Counted from the first letter of the stretch, positions 37,149 through 47,731 are shown. The stretch is DNA of 64,000 nt from Clostridium weizhouense (GCF_019431045.1 NZ_JAHXPT010000009.1:62001-126000), one strand, 5' to 3'. Notes: generated from the letters alone by a model not told the origin. Made by a program: numbers and translations.

Positions 37149-37189
37149 AAAGACTTATCTCAAAAATATTTTGAGGATAAGTCTTTTTT
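37149..37189 (+). terminator. Terminator after autolysin 2
   Basis: AAAGACTTATCTCAAAA pairs with TTTTGAGGATAAGTCTTT, then TTTTTC. Confidence 0.8.
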
Positions 37190-37260
37190 CTTATGTCTAG
37201 AAAAATATAGAAATTCTTAAGTCTAGAATGCTGATAAAATCTAAGGTAAATGAGATATTT

Positions 37261-37401
37261 TGAATAAAGAATGGACAATGGACGATTGACAATTTAGGAT
37301 GAAATCACATTGTGATTTCTAAAATATATATTTTTCACAAAACCTGTGGCTTTGAAGCATAATTTTGCATTGTCAATTAAAATGTGGGGTAGCTACTTTT
37401 A
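37261..37401. repeat. Dispersed palindromic repeat, family A copy 4
   Basis: It holds GGACGATTGACAATTTAGG, GAAATCACATTGTGATTTC, and GCATTGTCAATT, ending GTGGGGTAGCTACTTTTATT. Like copy 2 it begins soon after a terminator (TATGTCTAG and AAATATAGAAATT precede it). Confidence 0.85.
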
Positions 37402-37536
37402 TTGTAGAAATTGTTAATTAAGGTATAACAGAACTATAGTTATCATATTTAAATATTTTTATAATATTATAATAAATACCATAATAAAGTATAGAAAAAT
37501 GGAGAAAAAATCAAAAAATAGTTAGATGCTATATAA

Positions 37537-37565
37537 TTTACTTTTTTTTTAGTATATGTTAGAAT
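37537..37565 (+). promoter_or_regulatory. Promoter of autolysin 3
   Basis: TTTACT (37537-37542), 17 bases, TAGAAT (37560-37565), with TATGT before the -10, as in the two upstream paralogues. Confidence 0.65.
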
Positions 37566-37662
37566 TATGATGGTTTTAGAATATTACATAAACAAGGTTT
37601 TGACGAATTTTGTAGTAATATTATCAAATTAAATTTAAAAGGAAATGGAGGGAAAGAAAAGC

Positions 37663-39612
37663 TTGAATATTAATAAAAAGATAATGTCATTTTTTCTTGC
37701 TCTAGCTATAATATTTTCAATAGTTCCAGCAACAGATGTACAAGCTGATGCTAATGGAAATGCTGTTTTTGCTGATATTAATATAATATCAAATACAAAA
37801 TTAACAGCGGAGCAAGCTAAAAAATGGGCTAAATCAAAAGGTGCTACTACTACTTTTATAGATTTAGCAGAAGTTTATTGGGAATATGCGGAGTTACATG
37901 GGGGTGTAAATCCAGGAATTGCATATGTCCAATCAGCTAAAGAAACCGGATATGGGAAGTTCGGTGGAGTATTAGATGATACTTATCATAACCCTTGTGG
38001 AATGAAAACTTCAGCTGGGGGTGGAGATACAGATCCTAATGCTCATATGAAATTTGATTCATGGGATGAAGGTGTACAAGCTCATTTAGATCATCTTGCT
38101 TTATATGCAGGTGCTAAGGAATATCCAAGACAAGATACTTATGATCCAAGACATTTTGTAAGTATAAAAGGCAAGGCTAGTACAGTAAATTCGTTAGGTG
38201 GAAAATGGGCTCCAAGTAGTACATATGGTGAAGAAGTCAATAAATTATATAATGATATGTTAGCTTATTCAGGACTTGAAAGTAAATATGAAGAAGTGAG
38301 TAAGCCATCAAATCCAGGACCTGCACCAAGTGTTCCAGATGCAACTGTACCAATAGAAAATTCAAATAATAATACTGCGAATATCACATCATCAATTGGA
38401 TGGAAATATGAAGGTGGTTATTGGTATTATTATAGATCAGATGGAAGTAAAGCAACAGGTTGGATAAAGCCAGATTCTAATTGGTACTATTTATATTCAA
38501 ATGGAGCTATGGCAACAGGATGGCTAAAATCAGGAAGTTCATGGTACTATTTTCAATCTTTTGGAGGAATGAAACTAGGCTGGCTTAAAGATGGAGCTAC
38601 TTGGTATTTTCTTCAAGGTGATGGAAGTATGGTAAATGGATTTAAACTAATTGATAGTAAAAAATACTTCTTTGATGTTAGTGGTGCTATGAGAGTCGGT
38701 TGGTTTGAAATCAGTGGAAACTGGCATTACTTTAATACTGATGGAAGTATGCTTACAGGTTGGATAAGGCCAGATTCTAATTGGTACTATTTATATTCAA
38801 ATGGAACTATGTCAACCGGTTGGGTTAAACTGAGTGACAAATGGTACTATTTCAATAGTAATGGTTCAATGGCAACAGGTTGGGTTACAACAGGACAGTA
38901 TACTTATTATTTATATCCTTCTTCAGGAGAAATGGCTAAAGCAACTGTTATAAATGGTTGGGAAATAGGTCCTGATGGTTCAAGAGGAAAGAGAGTAAGT
39001 GGTGGATCTTCAAGATTAATAGTTATAGACCCAGGTCATAACTTTGGTGGAGATGACGGAGCATATGCTACACATAATAGAGTAACTTATTCTGAAAGAG
39101 ATTTAAATATGCAACTTGCAGTTAAGCTTAAGGCAAAACTTGAAGCTAGAGGATATGAAGTAATGATGACTAGAAATGAAACTGATAGAGAAACTTTAAG
39201 TGTAACTCAAAGTCTTACTAAGAGAGTTGATATGGCTAATAACTTTAATGCAGACTTCTTTGTAAGTTTACATCATAATTCAGCTGATGCAGTTGCAGCA
39301 ACGGGTGTAGAAACTTACTATAGTTCAAAACCACAAGATTCTGAATTTGGTGGAGCATTTAGTGATTATAAACTTTCAGTAAGTAAGAAAATGGCAACAA
39401 ATATTACAAACAGTATTGTAAATAATACTGGTGCTGTAAATAGAGGGGCCAAAGATGGAAATTTATTTGTATGTAGAAATACAAAAATGCCAGCAGTATT
39501 AGTAGAGTCAGGATTCATAACTAATCCAGAAGAAGCAGCAAATTGTGCAGATTCAAGTTATCAAAATAAAATAACAGATGGAATTGCAGATTCTATAGCA
39601 AATGCAATTTAG
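37663..39612 (+). CDS. Bifunctional autolysin 3
   Basis: 649 aa. Signal peptide 1-~31 (ending VQA). Glucosaminidase domain with AYVQSAKETGYGKFGG. A Pro-rich spacer (SKPSNPGPAPSVPDA), about nine CW_binding_1 repeats (~240-430), then Amidase_3 from ~451 with DPGHNFGG, YSERDLNMQ, SLHHNS and LVESGFITN. The start is TTG 37663, after GGAGGGAAAG; an in-frame ATG at 37645 overlaps the ribosome site. It is closest to copy 2 in the catalytic domains and to copy 1 in having the spacer. Confidence 0.92.
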   Translation: MNINKKIMSFFLALAIIFSIVPATDVQADANGNAVFADINIISNTKLTAEQAKKWAKSKGATTTFIDLAEVYWEYAELHGGVNPGIAYVQSAKETGYGKFGGVLDDTYHNPCGMKTSAGGGDTDPNAHMKFDSWDEGVQAHLDHLALYAGAKEYPRQDTYDPRHFVSIKGKASTVNSLGGKWAPSSTYGEEVNKLYNDMLAYSGLESKYEEVSKPSNPGPAPSVPDATVPIENSNNNTANITSSIGWKYEGGYWYYYRSDGSKATGWIKPDSNWYYLYSNGAMATGWLKSGSSWYYFQSFGGMKLGWLKDGATWYFLQGDGSMVNGFKLIDSKKYFFDVSGAMRVGWFEISGNWHYFNTDGSMLTGWIRPDSNWYYLYSNGTMSTGWVKLSDKWYYFNSNGSMATGWVTTGQYTYYLYPSSGEMAKATVINGWEIGPDGSRGKRVSGGSSRLIVIDPGHNFGGDDGAYATHNRVTYSERDLNMQLAVKLKAKLEARGYEVMMTRNETDRETLSVTQSLTKRVDMANNFNADFFVSLHHNSADAVAATGVETYYSSKPQDSEFGGAFSDYKLSVSKKMATNITNSIVNNTGAVNRGAKDGNLFVCRNTKMPAVLVESGFITNPEEAANCADSSYQNKITDGIADSIANAI

Positions 39613-39619
39613 AACAAAT

Positions 39620-39805
39620 TAGTAGTGATAATTGTTTCACAGAACTAAGAAAATTTCACTGGATGTTTCTAAATGAAAAGTTGCACCCATTCCTACTTGT
39701 TCCAAAGGTAAAACTTTGGACAAGTAATTAATGGAACAACTTTTCATTGAGAACATCAACAGTTTATTTTCAAATGTCTGATGCACCAATATCACTACTA
39801 TTTTT
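39620..39805 (+). terminator. Very long nested hairpin after autolysin 3
   Basis: TAGTAGTGATA (39620-39630) pairs with TATCACTACTA (39790-39800) and ends in TTTTT. Inside, AAATGAAAAGTTG pairs with CAACTTTTCATT, and the tip ACTTGTTCCAAAG pairs with CTTTGGACAAGT. Together they give an almost continuous ~180-base stem. It serves as the gene's terminator but is far larger than needed; autolysin 1 has only the first few bases of it (TAGTGATAATTGTTTC) after its stop. Confidence 0.7.
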
Positions 39806-39845
39806 ATTTAGAATTTCTAAAAAAGTAAATACAAGTTCTCTGATT

Positions 39846-40109
39846 TTAAAATTCATTCCAAAATTTATTAGAAAATTTAGCACATATATTTTTTAATGAT
39901 TCTGCAACTAAAAATGTTCGGATACTTTCATCATAAGTTATACCATCTTTGATTTCTAAAAAATTCTTTATTTTATCAGGTGAAAGATGGGCAAGTTTTT
40001 CAATAGAACTAGTTGAAAACTTATAGTTTATAATTAAATCATTTAGAATTTTAACAACTCCAGACATATTTAAATCTTCTGCTGTATAAGATTCTTTAAA
40101 AGGCATCAA
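39846..40109 (-). CDS. Small helix-turn-helix-like protein
   Basis: 87 aa, all helical. YKFSTSSIEKLAHLSPDKIKNFLE reads like an HTH (start of a phage-repressor-type fold), followed by a C-terminal helix pair with ICAKFSNKFW. AAGGAGTG lies nine bases before TTG 40109; ATG 40106 is the alternative start. No close family recognised. It is convergent with autolysin 3. Confidence 0.6.
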   Translation of the reverse strand: MMPFKESYTAEDLNMSGVVKILNDLIINYKFSTSSIEKLAHLSPDKIKNFLEIKDGITYDESIRTFLVAESLKNICAKFSNKFWNEF

Positions 40110-40351
40110 TTAATATCACTCCTTATATATATGAATAAAGTATATATAATAATGTGAAAAATGTAAAATATTTTCTTGAATTTATATATTAAAAATTTAA
40201 GAATGAAGAAACATTAGATTATATTAAAAAACGGTTTTATTTTAGTACTTAAATTGGATATATAGTTTGTATTATGTAATATATAAAAAGTAAATAATTT
40301 TTTAAGATTTTTATTATATAGAGTTGAAATGTTAGTTATATGAAAAATTAT

Positions 40352-40372
40352 AAATCGCTTTGGCGATTTTTT
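40352..40372 (+). terminator. Short terminator-like hairpin
   Basis: AAATCGC (40352-40358) pairs with GCGATTT, followed by TTTTTT. No gene upstream on this strand ends here. The same AAATCG/CGATTT pairing occurs in the hairpin at 2377-2418. Confidence 0.5.
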
Positions 40373-40428
40373 TAATTCTATAAGAAATTATAACTTAGTC
40401 AAATTTATGGATAGCTTAGATTATATTG

Positions 40429-40533
40429 TTGAATTGACATTGACAATGTAGCATGAAATCATCATGTGATTTTTAAAATATATACTTTTAACCGTAATTG
40501 TCCATTATCAATTAAAACATGATGTAGACATTT
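40429..40533. repeat. Dispersed palindromic repeat, family A copy 5 (shortened)
   Basis: TTGAATTGACATTGACAATG, GAAATCATCATGTGATTT and TCCATTATCAATTAAAACATG match family A; the AAAGCC/GGCTTT hairpin is missing. The rest of 40110-40901 shows no gene. Confidence 0.75.
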
Positions 40534-40901
40534 TATTTATTTTGAAGATTTATTTATTATATCTAAATAATAAGAAATATGGTTAATAGAAATAACTTGT
40601 GTTATGTTTTACAATGATGACAAATTTTTATAATAAGTATAAAGATAACAAAATTTTCAACGAAAAGTAAAGTGAATAAAAAATATTATAAAAGTTAGTA
40701 GTATTTTGTATATATTATGATTATATAATTTCTAAAATAACCGACATATTTCCTGAGAAATAGTATGTAAACCAAAAATGTTATTATTTACTACAAATAT
40801 TAGGCGAATATTTGATATAGATAGGTTATTTGTATAAGAAAAATATGATAATATATAAATATATTGATAAATTGGGAAGAAATATTATTAGGAGGAGAAA
40901 C

Positions 40902-43895
40902 ATGGGGAAGAAGATTAGTAAAAAGAGAATTATATCATTATTTTTAGCATTCACTTGTATATTTTCACTTTTACCAACACCATTTGGTGGATATGGTGAA
41001 CAAGCTAATGCAGCAACAACACCAACCTTAGATATATCAGGTGCAGATTATGCTTTAACTGTAACAGGAACAGCACTTGAAGGTAATACTGCAGACACAG
41101 ATGGGGTTAAGGTAGATAACACAAAAACAGTTTATACAACACGAGGAAGGTTTAAAGATTTTCAAATAGATCTTCCAACATATAAAGAACAAAGTGTAGA
41201 AAAGGAATCAGAAGAAAAAAATAATACTAAAATTGAAAAAGAAATAACAACTACAATTAAAAGAACAATAGAAATTCAAACTATCAATAGAATGACTCCA
41301 GATGAATTTAATACTTTAGGATGTACTATTGAACCTACACAAACTAAATTAAGTAATGGTACAGTTAAAAATGGAGTAACAATTAAAGAACTTCCTTTAG
41401 GAAGTAATGAAGTGGTTTATAAAGTAAAAGAAACTAAAGATGTAAGCGTAAAAGAGACAGTATATGACATTAACATTGACGACAAGGGGAACAAAACTTA
41501 TATACAAAAAAGTGAAGGAACCACTCCACTACCACAAGAAGTTTTAAATAGTAAAGATGCTACAATAACAATGGAACATGCTTCAGAGTATGCACAAGGA
41601 AAAATTAGAAAAATAAACTTTTCTAGCTATGTAGGATCTAAAGATATTTATAAATTAAACAAAGATGAAGATAAAAATAAAGTTCCGTTCTTATATAAGA
41701 AAGAACTTATAACAACTGAAACTGAAAGCTTTTTTACTTACGAACATGTTGTAAATGACCAAATTAATAGTTTAGACTATGAAATAAGTTTTGAAGAATC
41801 ATTTAACTTAGATGGTGCAGTAGTTTGGATGGATGGTGCTAAAGATAGCGACATACAGAGTAATGGAAATAAGTTAACAGGATTTTTAACTAAGACAGAT
41901 TCGAAAATTTTGGTAATTAGTATACCTAATGATAAAGGTCTTGGAAAAAATTATGCTATTAAATTAAAGTTTAAAGATGAAAATAGTAAAGAAGATTATA
42001 CTCTTAGAAAAGTAGATATAGAAAGTAAATATAATAATGATGAAATTTTAGCTGCTCAAACAAATTATATTGGAAAAGAGTTTTATGATATAACTGAAAA
42101 AGGTGATTCAAAAAGATTTACTGGGAAAATACATTTGGATAAGCGTGCAGGAAAGGTTAGGATAGCACCAACTTTTGGAGCACAAAGTGGTTTTGTGGTA
42201 AAGGCAAGTAATCATTATATTGATGAATATGGTAAGGTTCAGATAAAACAACAGGATTTTGATAAATATGTTTCGTTTACAGATAGTACAAGCACCAAAC
42301 CAAATGCAAATGTAATTTATTTAGATGTTTATCAAGGATCAGATAGTTCGGATCAATTAGGTGCTCTTATAGCAACATATGAATTGGAAGTTGTATTTAA
42401 TGGAGAATCGTCTGTATTTAACTTCAATTTTGGTAATGCTACATTGAAAGAAGCTAATGGAGGAACACAAGCAATATCATTTAATTCTTCTATTCATAAA
42501 TATGATTTTTATGTTAACAATCCTACAAGTAAAGTAAATATAAATTTTGAGACTAGCTTAAATCTTGCAGTAGCACAGGTTAAAGTTAATGGTAATGAGT
42601 ATTCTATCCAAAAGGGTGGTAATTTAGATTTAGATTTAAGTAAATCAGGTGGAACTCAAATGACAATAATACCATATAAAGATGGTAGACCAGCATCAGA
42701 AAAATATATATTTAATATTCAAGGAGAAGGAGATGATGGAGGAGATCCAGAAACTCCAAGTGAACAAAATGCATATTTAGGGTCTTTAAATTTTAGTACA
42801 GGAGATTTAAAACAAGAAAATGGAAATATAGGTTTTACAAGAGAAACTTTAAATTATGATTTAATAGTTAAAACTGGTGTTAGCAAGTTAGATGTTACTG
42901 CAATAGTAGATGAGCCAGGTGCTAGAATTTCTGAAACTAAGATTATGGAAACAGGAGATACATATGATTTGGTTTCAGGAACAAAACATGAAATTTCATT
43001 ACAAGAAGTAGGGCAAACAACTTTACAGATAACTGTTACTGCAAAGAATGGTAAAGATAAAAAAATGTACACTATTACTATTAAAGCTGATGAAAGAAGT
43101 AATAATGCTAAGCTAAAAAATGTTGAACTTAATACTGGAGATTATACTTTTAAACCAGATAATTCTTCATGTAAAGTTCGTGTAGATCAGGATGTTAGAA
43201 GTATTAAAGTTAAACCAATTCCAGAAGACGAAAATTATTCAAAGATTACTGTAGATGGAAATAAATTTTCTGGGACTCCTATATCTGTTAGTTTAAAAGG
43301 ACAATGGAAAACAGAGATTGATATAGATATTACTGCAGAAGATGGAACTACAACTAAGACTTATACTTTAAAAATTTATAGAACAAATGATGATATTGAT
43401 GACATAAAAGATCCAGATGATGATGACGACGACGATGATGATGACGATAATAGCAATAAAAATGATGCATATTATGATGAAAGTAATAAAATATGGATTG
43501 ATTTAAGTAAATATGAAGAATGGGCAAAAGTAAATGGAAAATATGTTTATTTTGATAAGAGAGGTAGACAAGTTAAAGATGCTTGGGTAAAAGTTGATGC
43601 TTCTTGGTATTTTGTTAATAAATCAGGATATAGATTAACTGGTTGGAAGCAAGAAACAGATGGAAAATGGTACTATTTAAATGATAATGGAAAAATGGTA
43701 ACAGGATGGTTTTATGATAAAGAATCAGGAAAACAACATTACTTTAATCCAAATGGAACTATGAAAACAGGGTGGTTATCATTAGGTGGATATTGGTACT
43801 ATTTTGATGCAACAGGTAAATTATTAAAGAATGAGAATGCATATATAGATGGAAGATGGTATTCATTTTCTAACTATGGAACAATGTATCAATAA
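40902..43895 (+). CDS. Secreted Cadherin-like/choline-binding wall protein
   Basis: 997 aa, exported: signal peptide 1-~37 with a Lys/Arg-rich start. A long beta-rich region of unknown fold (~40-610) is followed by two Cadherin-like (PF12733-type) domains (about 620-715 and 720-815; NAYLGSLNFSTGDL, MYTITIK and TTKTYTLKIYR). An Asp-rich linker of about a dozen residues (DDDDDDDDDDDD) comes next, then five CW_binding_1 repeats at the C-terminus (WVKVDASWYFVNKSGYRLTG type). ATG 40902 after AGGAGGAG; upstream in-frame codons have no ribosome site. Probably a surface adhesin or matrix protein; the Asp run may bind calcium. Confidence 0.85.
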   Translation: MGKKISKKRIISLFLAFTCIFSLLPTPFGGYGEQANAATTPTLDISGADYALTVTGTALEGNTADTDGVKVDNTKTVYTTRGRFKDFQIDLPTYKEQSVEKESEEKNNTKIEKEITTTIKRTIEIQTINRMTPDEFNTLGCTIEPTQTKLSNGTVKNGVTIKELPLGSNEVVYKVKETKDVSVKETVYDINIDDKGNKTYIQKSEGTTPLPQEVLNSKDATITMEHASEYAQGKIRKINFSSYVGSKDIYKLNKDEDKNKVPFLYKKELITTETESFFTYEHVVNDQINSLDYEISFEESFNLDGAVVWMDGAKDSDIQSNGNKLTGFLTKTDSKILVISIPNDKGLGKNYAIKLKFKDENSKEDYTLRKVDIESKYNNDEILAAQTNYIGKEFYDITEKGDSKRFTGKIHLDKRAGKVRIAPTFGAQSGFVVKASNHYIDEYGKVQIKQQDFDKYVSFTDSTSTKPNANVIYLDVYQGSDSSDQLGALIATYELEVVFNGESSVFNFNFGNATLKEANGGTQAISFNSSIHKYDFYVNNPTSKVNINFETSLNLAVAQVKVNGNEYSIQKGGNLDLDLSKSGGTQMTIIPYKDGRPASEKYIFNIQGEGDDGGDPETPSEQNAYLGSLNFSTGDLKQENGNIGFTRETLNYDLIVKTGVSKLDVTAIVDEPGARISETKIMETGDTYDLVSGTKHEISLQEVGQTTLQITVTAKNGKDKKMYTITIKADERSNNAKLKNVELNTGDYTFKPDNSSCKVRVDQDVRSIKVKPIPEDENYSKITVDGNKFSGTPISVSLKGQWKTEIDIDITAEDGTTTKTYTLKIYRTNDDIDDIKDPDDDDDDDDDDDNSNKNDAYYDESNKIWIDLSKYEEWAKVNGKYVYFDKRGRQVKDAWVKVDASWYFVNKSGYRLTGWKQETDGKWYYLNDNGKMVTGWFYDKESGKQHYFNPNGTMKTGWLSLGGYWYYFDATGKLLKNENAYIDGRWYSFSNYGTMYQ

Positions 43896-43931
43896 TATCA
43901 ATATAAATTAAAAATATAAAAATGTAGAGTA

Positions 43932-43979
43932 AAATAGTATGTATTTAAACAAATAGTTAAAATACATACTATTTTTTTA
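43932..43979 (+). terminator. Terminator after the Cadherin-like protein gene
   Basis: AAATAGTATGTATTT (43932-43946) pairs perfectly with AAATACATACTATTT (43960-43974), then Ts. Confidence 0.85.
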
Positions 43980-44058
43980 TTTAATATATATTTATTATAA
44001 AATTTATACAAAAATATTTCCTATGTTGGTATAATATATTAATGATAATGATTTTCAT

Positions 44059-44115
44059 TAATATATATTCTGATTAAGTTATTACATTTATAATCTTTAT
44101 TGGAACTTATATTAT
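44059..44115 (+). repeat. Family B element, internally deleted copy 3
   Basis: The left end TAATATATATTCTGATTAAG and ATTACATTTATAATC is joined directly to the right end TTTATTGGAACTTATAT, without the ~150-base middle of copy 1. It ends 65 bases before the next gene. Confidence 0.7.
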
Positions 44116-44180
44116 AAGGTTGTTTATAAGATATATAAGTAAATAGCTTAGTTTAAGCATGTTAAGGGGGACATAAAAAT

Positions 44181-45881
44181 ATGTATAACAAACTATACCA
44201 AAGAATAAAGAATGATTCGATAAATTTAAAAATTAAAAAATTATTATTAGTACTTATTTTTTTAATATCCATTGTAATGATTATAACAATAGGAACATTA
44301 TATACTCTATCATATAGAACAAATTCATTATATAATGGACCATATAAACTTTCAGATACTATATCTAATATGAGAATTAGTTTACAAAAAATTGATAAAA
44401 ATATTTATAAAATCATATCAGAAGTAGATAATGATAAAGATGAAACTTTAGTAAAAAATATAGATGAAGAAATAAAGATATTAAATACTAATTTAGAAAT
44501 TCTTAAAACTGAATTTAAAGGAGATAAAAAATTAATAGATAATCTTGAAAAAACTTTAGAAGAATTATCTGGTAGTAGAAAAGAAATTAAAGACTTAATT
44601 ATTAGAGGCGATAAAATTTTAGCAGTAGAAAAAATTGAAAATGGATATTCTAATAAAGCAGAAGATACTGTAAATAAAATAGTTACTATATATAAAGACT
44701 CTCAAATAAGAGCTTCTAGTTTTGTACATAAAGTTAATATATATAAATATATTATGATTGGAATTATTTTTATTTTTATGTTACTTATAATAATGACTAC
44801 AATTGTTATAAGTAAAATTTTAACAGATGTATTTATTAAAGGAATTAATAATATAAAAGAGATATCAGAAGAGCTTTTATATGGAAATTTAAAAGTAGAA
44901 AATCAATATGAATCTCAAGATGAAATGGGAGAAATGGCAACTAATTTAATTGAAGCAATTAGAATGATAGATTCATATATAGATGATATTACAAGTGTTT
45001 TAGAAGAATTATCGGTTGGGAATTTAAATATAAAGTTAAATAAAGATGTTGATTATAAATGTGATTTTATTCCTATACAAGAAGCACTTGAAACTATTAT
45101 TGAAACATTAAATAATGATTTTATTTCTATAAGAAAAGCTGTTGATTTAACTGCGCATAAATCAGATGAAATATCTTTAACAACTAAAAAGCTTTCCGAT
45201 GGAGCTCAAAATCAATCTGAAATAATTGAAGAGTTATTATCAAGTTTTAATGAAATATTAAGTAAGGTTAAGGTGAATTCTGAGCATGCAGAGAAGGCAA
45301 ATAGTGTTTCAGAGAATACTAAGAATATTGTTACAGATGGAAATGATAAAATGGAAGAATTGATGAATTCAATGAATGATATAGCTAAATCATCTAAGAA
45401 GATAGGTGAAATTATAAATACTATAGAAAGCATTGCTTCACAAACAAATCTTTTAGCTTTAAATGCAGCTATTGAAGCAGCAAGGGCAGGAGAGGCTGGA
45501 AAAGGTTTTGCTGTAGTTGCAGAAGAAGTTAGACATTTAGCAGAGCAATCTTCAGAAGCTGTTAAGAATACTACTACGCTTATAGAAAATTCTTTATTCA
45601 CAGTAAAAAAAGGTGAGAATTTAGCAAAAGAAACAGAACATGTATTGCAACAAATAGTAAAAAATGTGGATGATACTAATTCATTGGTAAATGAAATATT
45701 TATAGGTTCACAAGATCAGACAGAATCTATAACTCAAATGACTTCTGCTGTTGATGAAATAGCAAAAGTTGTACAAGTTAATACTGAAAAAACTGAGGAA
45801 ACAGCTTTATCTACAAATGATTTAGCTCATCAGGCATATGTTATAAGTGAAAGAATGTCTTTATATAAATTGACTGAATAA
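44181..45881 (+). CDS. Methyl-accepting chemotaxis protein
   Basis: 566-aa chemoreceptor. TM1 is at ~18-40, followed by a short four-helix sensor (~45-185), TM2 (~190-212), HAMP and linker (~214-330), then the MCP signalling domain with the canonical tip in [20 protein letters not shown]. The sensor differs wholly from that of the receptor at 25205-26902. GGGGGAC precedes ATG. The ligand is unknown. Confidence 0.92.
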   Translation: MYNKLYQRIKNDSINLKIKKLLLVLIFLISIVMIITIGTLYTLSYRTNSLYNGPYKLSDTISNMRISLQKIDKNIYKIISEVDNDKDETLVKNIDEEIKILNTNLEILKTEFKGDKKLIDNLEKTLEELSGSRKEIKDLIIRGDKILAVEKIENGYSNKAEDTVNKIVTIYKDSQIRASSFVHKVNIYKYIMIGIIFIFMLLIIMTTIVISKILTDVFIKGINNIKEISEELLYGNLKVENQYESQDEMGEMATNLIEAIRMIDSYIDDITSVLEELSVGNLNIKLNKDVDYKCDFIPIQEALETIIETLNNDFISIRKAVDLTAHKSDEISLTTKKLSDGAQNQSEIIEELLSSFNEILSKVKVNSEHAEKANSVSENTKNIVTDGNDKMEELMNSMNDIAKSSKKIGEIINTIESIASQTNLLALNAAIEAARAGEAGKGFAVVAEEVRHLAEQSSEAVKNTTTLIENSLFTVKKGENLAKETEHVLQQIVKNVDDTNSLVNEIFIGSQDQTESITQMTSAVDEIAKVVQVNTEKTEETALSTNDLAHQAYVISERMSLYKLTE

Positions 45882-45934
45882 AATAATAATTAAAAAGTGC
45901 TAATCATCAACTTAATATGAATAAATGTAGTATG

Positions 45935-46136
45935 TATAAGTTTCAATAAAATTTGTTCACTAATATAACTCTTAAAATATTTATAAATTATATTAATGAC
46001 AACTATAGTGAGAAACTTATATAGAAAATTTATGATATATATACTTCTAAATAGATATTATTAATTAAAAATATAATTTTTATAAAAATTATATAAAAGA
46101 TTTTAAATGTGACAACTTAAATTAGAATATATATAT
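45935..46136 (-). repeat. Family B element, copy 4 (reverse orientation)
   Basis: Read on the minus strand it starts ATATATATTCTAATTTAAGTT and runs through ATCTTTTATATAATTTTTAT and AATTAATAATATCTATTTAG to TTTTATTGAAACTTATA, collinear with copy 1. It lies between convergent genes, so it is not a gene-specific promoter. Confidence 0.75.
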
Positions 46137-46186
46137 TGATAATTAACACTAAAGTATAAATATAAAAGTTTAGAAGTTTGAAGATC

Positions 46187-46996
46187 TTATTCTACTAAAT
46201 AAATATAAGTCTTCTTTCTTCCAAATTTTTTTACTTGTTGATGGTTTGGAAGCCATACATCTATTACGTAAGTTCCATCTTTTTTTATCTTAATTGCACC
46301 ACCTCTATCTTCTACGTTAAACATACAGTCTGATTTATAAGACTTTAATTCAGGAATGTAAAGTTTACTTCCTAGAGGAATATTTTTAGGAGCGGCAACA
46401 ACTCCGATTCTAGTTTTTGTTTGCATTGCAGTTTTTGATCCCCATGACTCTGAACATGAACTACAGTTACAATATGCTGTAAGTTCAGCTTTTATAGCTT
46501 TATTTAAATTACCACCACGACTGATTTCCGCTCTATTTTTAGCAGATGTAGTAGATGCAGATGATTCATAAACTTGATACGGTGGCTTTTCATCATATTC
46601 TATAACATAATTCTTATTAACATAACCTTCTACATCATCATGTTTTATGTTATACCAATCACCTTCCAGTTTTAATATGTCAAATGTCATACCTTTATAT
46701 AAACCATAATATACCTCACTATTTATATCAGCTTCTTTTCTAATAGATAAACTAGAATCTATATTTATGACTTGTCCATATTTTTTTGGTTGGTGTTGAC
46801 TAGAGTTATTTACCTCCGAGACTCCACTTGATAGCATTTGTATTTCTGAATCAGAAATTTTTTCTTCATTGGTTGAGTCTGAATTTTCTATTATTTGCGT
46901 ATCATATTGAATTTCGTTTTGAACCACTGGTTTTCCTACTAATGTTGATGAACATATAATATATAGTCCACACATACATTTTGCTAATTTCGACAA
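46187..46996 (-). CDS. Secreted SH3b-3D domain protein
   Basis: 269 aa. Signal peptide ~1-20 (MSKLAKCMCGLYIICSSTLVG). An unstructured region follows, then a bacterial SH3 domain (~75-130: SLSIRKEADINSEVYYGLYKG and GYVNKNYVIEY), and a C-terminal 3D domain (~165-269) with AYCNCSSCSESWGSKTA and the catalytic Asp region VEDRGGAI...IDVWLPNHQQ. 3D domains occur in MltA-like lytic transglycosylases and Rpf-like wall proteins. The start is TTG 46996 after AAGGAGTG; the open frame reaches 47074 but without a good site. Confidence 0.85.
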   Translation of the reverse strand: MSKLAKCMCGLYIICSSTLVGKPVVQNEIQYDTQIIENSDSTNEEKISDSEIQMLSSGVSEVNNSSQHQPKKYGQVINIDSSLSIRKEADINSEVYYGLYKGMTFDILKLEGDWYNIKHDDVEGYVNKNYVIEYDEKPPYQVYESSASTTSAKNRAEISRGGNLNKAIKAELTAYCNCSSCSESWGSKTAMQTKTRIGVVAAPKNIPLGSKLYIPELKSYKSDCMFNVEDRGGAIKIKKDGTYVIDVWLPNHQQVKKFGRKKTYIYLVE

Positions 46997-47282
46997 CCAA
47001 TCACTCCTTTCTATTGAAATCACTTCCAGTATTGAAAAGGAAATGTATCTGATTATTTTCATGATAGATAGCATTATTAAAATTTTTACTATTATGTTAT
47101 GCTATCTTTTTGATTGGTAATTAATAACAATTAGATATTATTAATGTTTATTAAGTTTGTTTTAAAAATATACTTTTAAAATTTAATAATATACTTTTTG
47201 CAATTATTTTTAGCTGATTATTAATAAGTTTAATCAGCTAAAATTTAGACCTTTGATTATATTATATAAAGCAACGACTTTG

Positions 47283-47309
47283 AAACCGGTTCCGCTTTAT
47301 TAACCAGTT
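47283..47309. other. GC-richer hairpin upstream of the 3D-domain gene
   Basis: On the minus strand, AACTGGTT and AACCGGTT pair around AATAAAGCGG. It lies ~280 bases before the 3D-protein start and could be a leader structure. I could not fit it to a known riboswitch. The rest of 46997-47912 has no gene. Confidence 0.3.
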
Positions 47310-47613
47310 GATAATAAAAGTATTATATACTTACTTAGATACTTAGAAAATTCATAATTATTTTTATTAATATATGTTATTGTCTAGCATAAAAAGTATA
47401 CACTTTTTAATACTACAATAAACGACAAAAATATAATAATAAAATAAGGTCTGTTGCACAATGTTTTTAATTATAACAAATTTTAAAAGAATTTAAAACC
47501 CCTTATTAGTAATAAATATGTAAAATAATGTTCTAATTTGTTGTTAATTAAGGATTTACAAGTAAAATTAAAAAGATAAATATTTTAAATTTAAGCATAT
47601 AAAAATAAAAAAG

Positions 47614-47731
47614 TATATAAGTTTCGATAAAGTTTGTCTTTTAATATAAATATTAGAATATTTATAAATAGTATAATTTTTTTTATAAAAATAGTATGAA
47701 AAATTATAAATGTAATAACTTAGAAATATAG
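47614..47731 (-). repeat. Family B element, copy 5 (reverse, internally deleted)
   Basis: On the minus strand it reads CTATATTTCTAAGTTATTACATTTATAAT and ends AGACAAACTTTATCGAAACTTATATA, matching both ends of copy 1. Confidence 0.7.

Noticed and set aside
47260-47320. Hairpin with AACCGGTT upstream of the 3D-domain gene, considered as a riboswitch because such genes are often under cyclic di-AMP control.
   Set aside because: The conserved blocks of the ydaO motif could not be found; only a simple hairpin is visible.
47445-47470. GGTCTGTTGCACAATG, resembling an IS6-family terminal repeat.
   Set aside because: Only one end is seen, there is no transposase remnant, and the match is partial.
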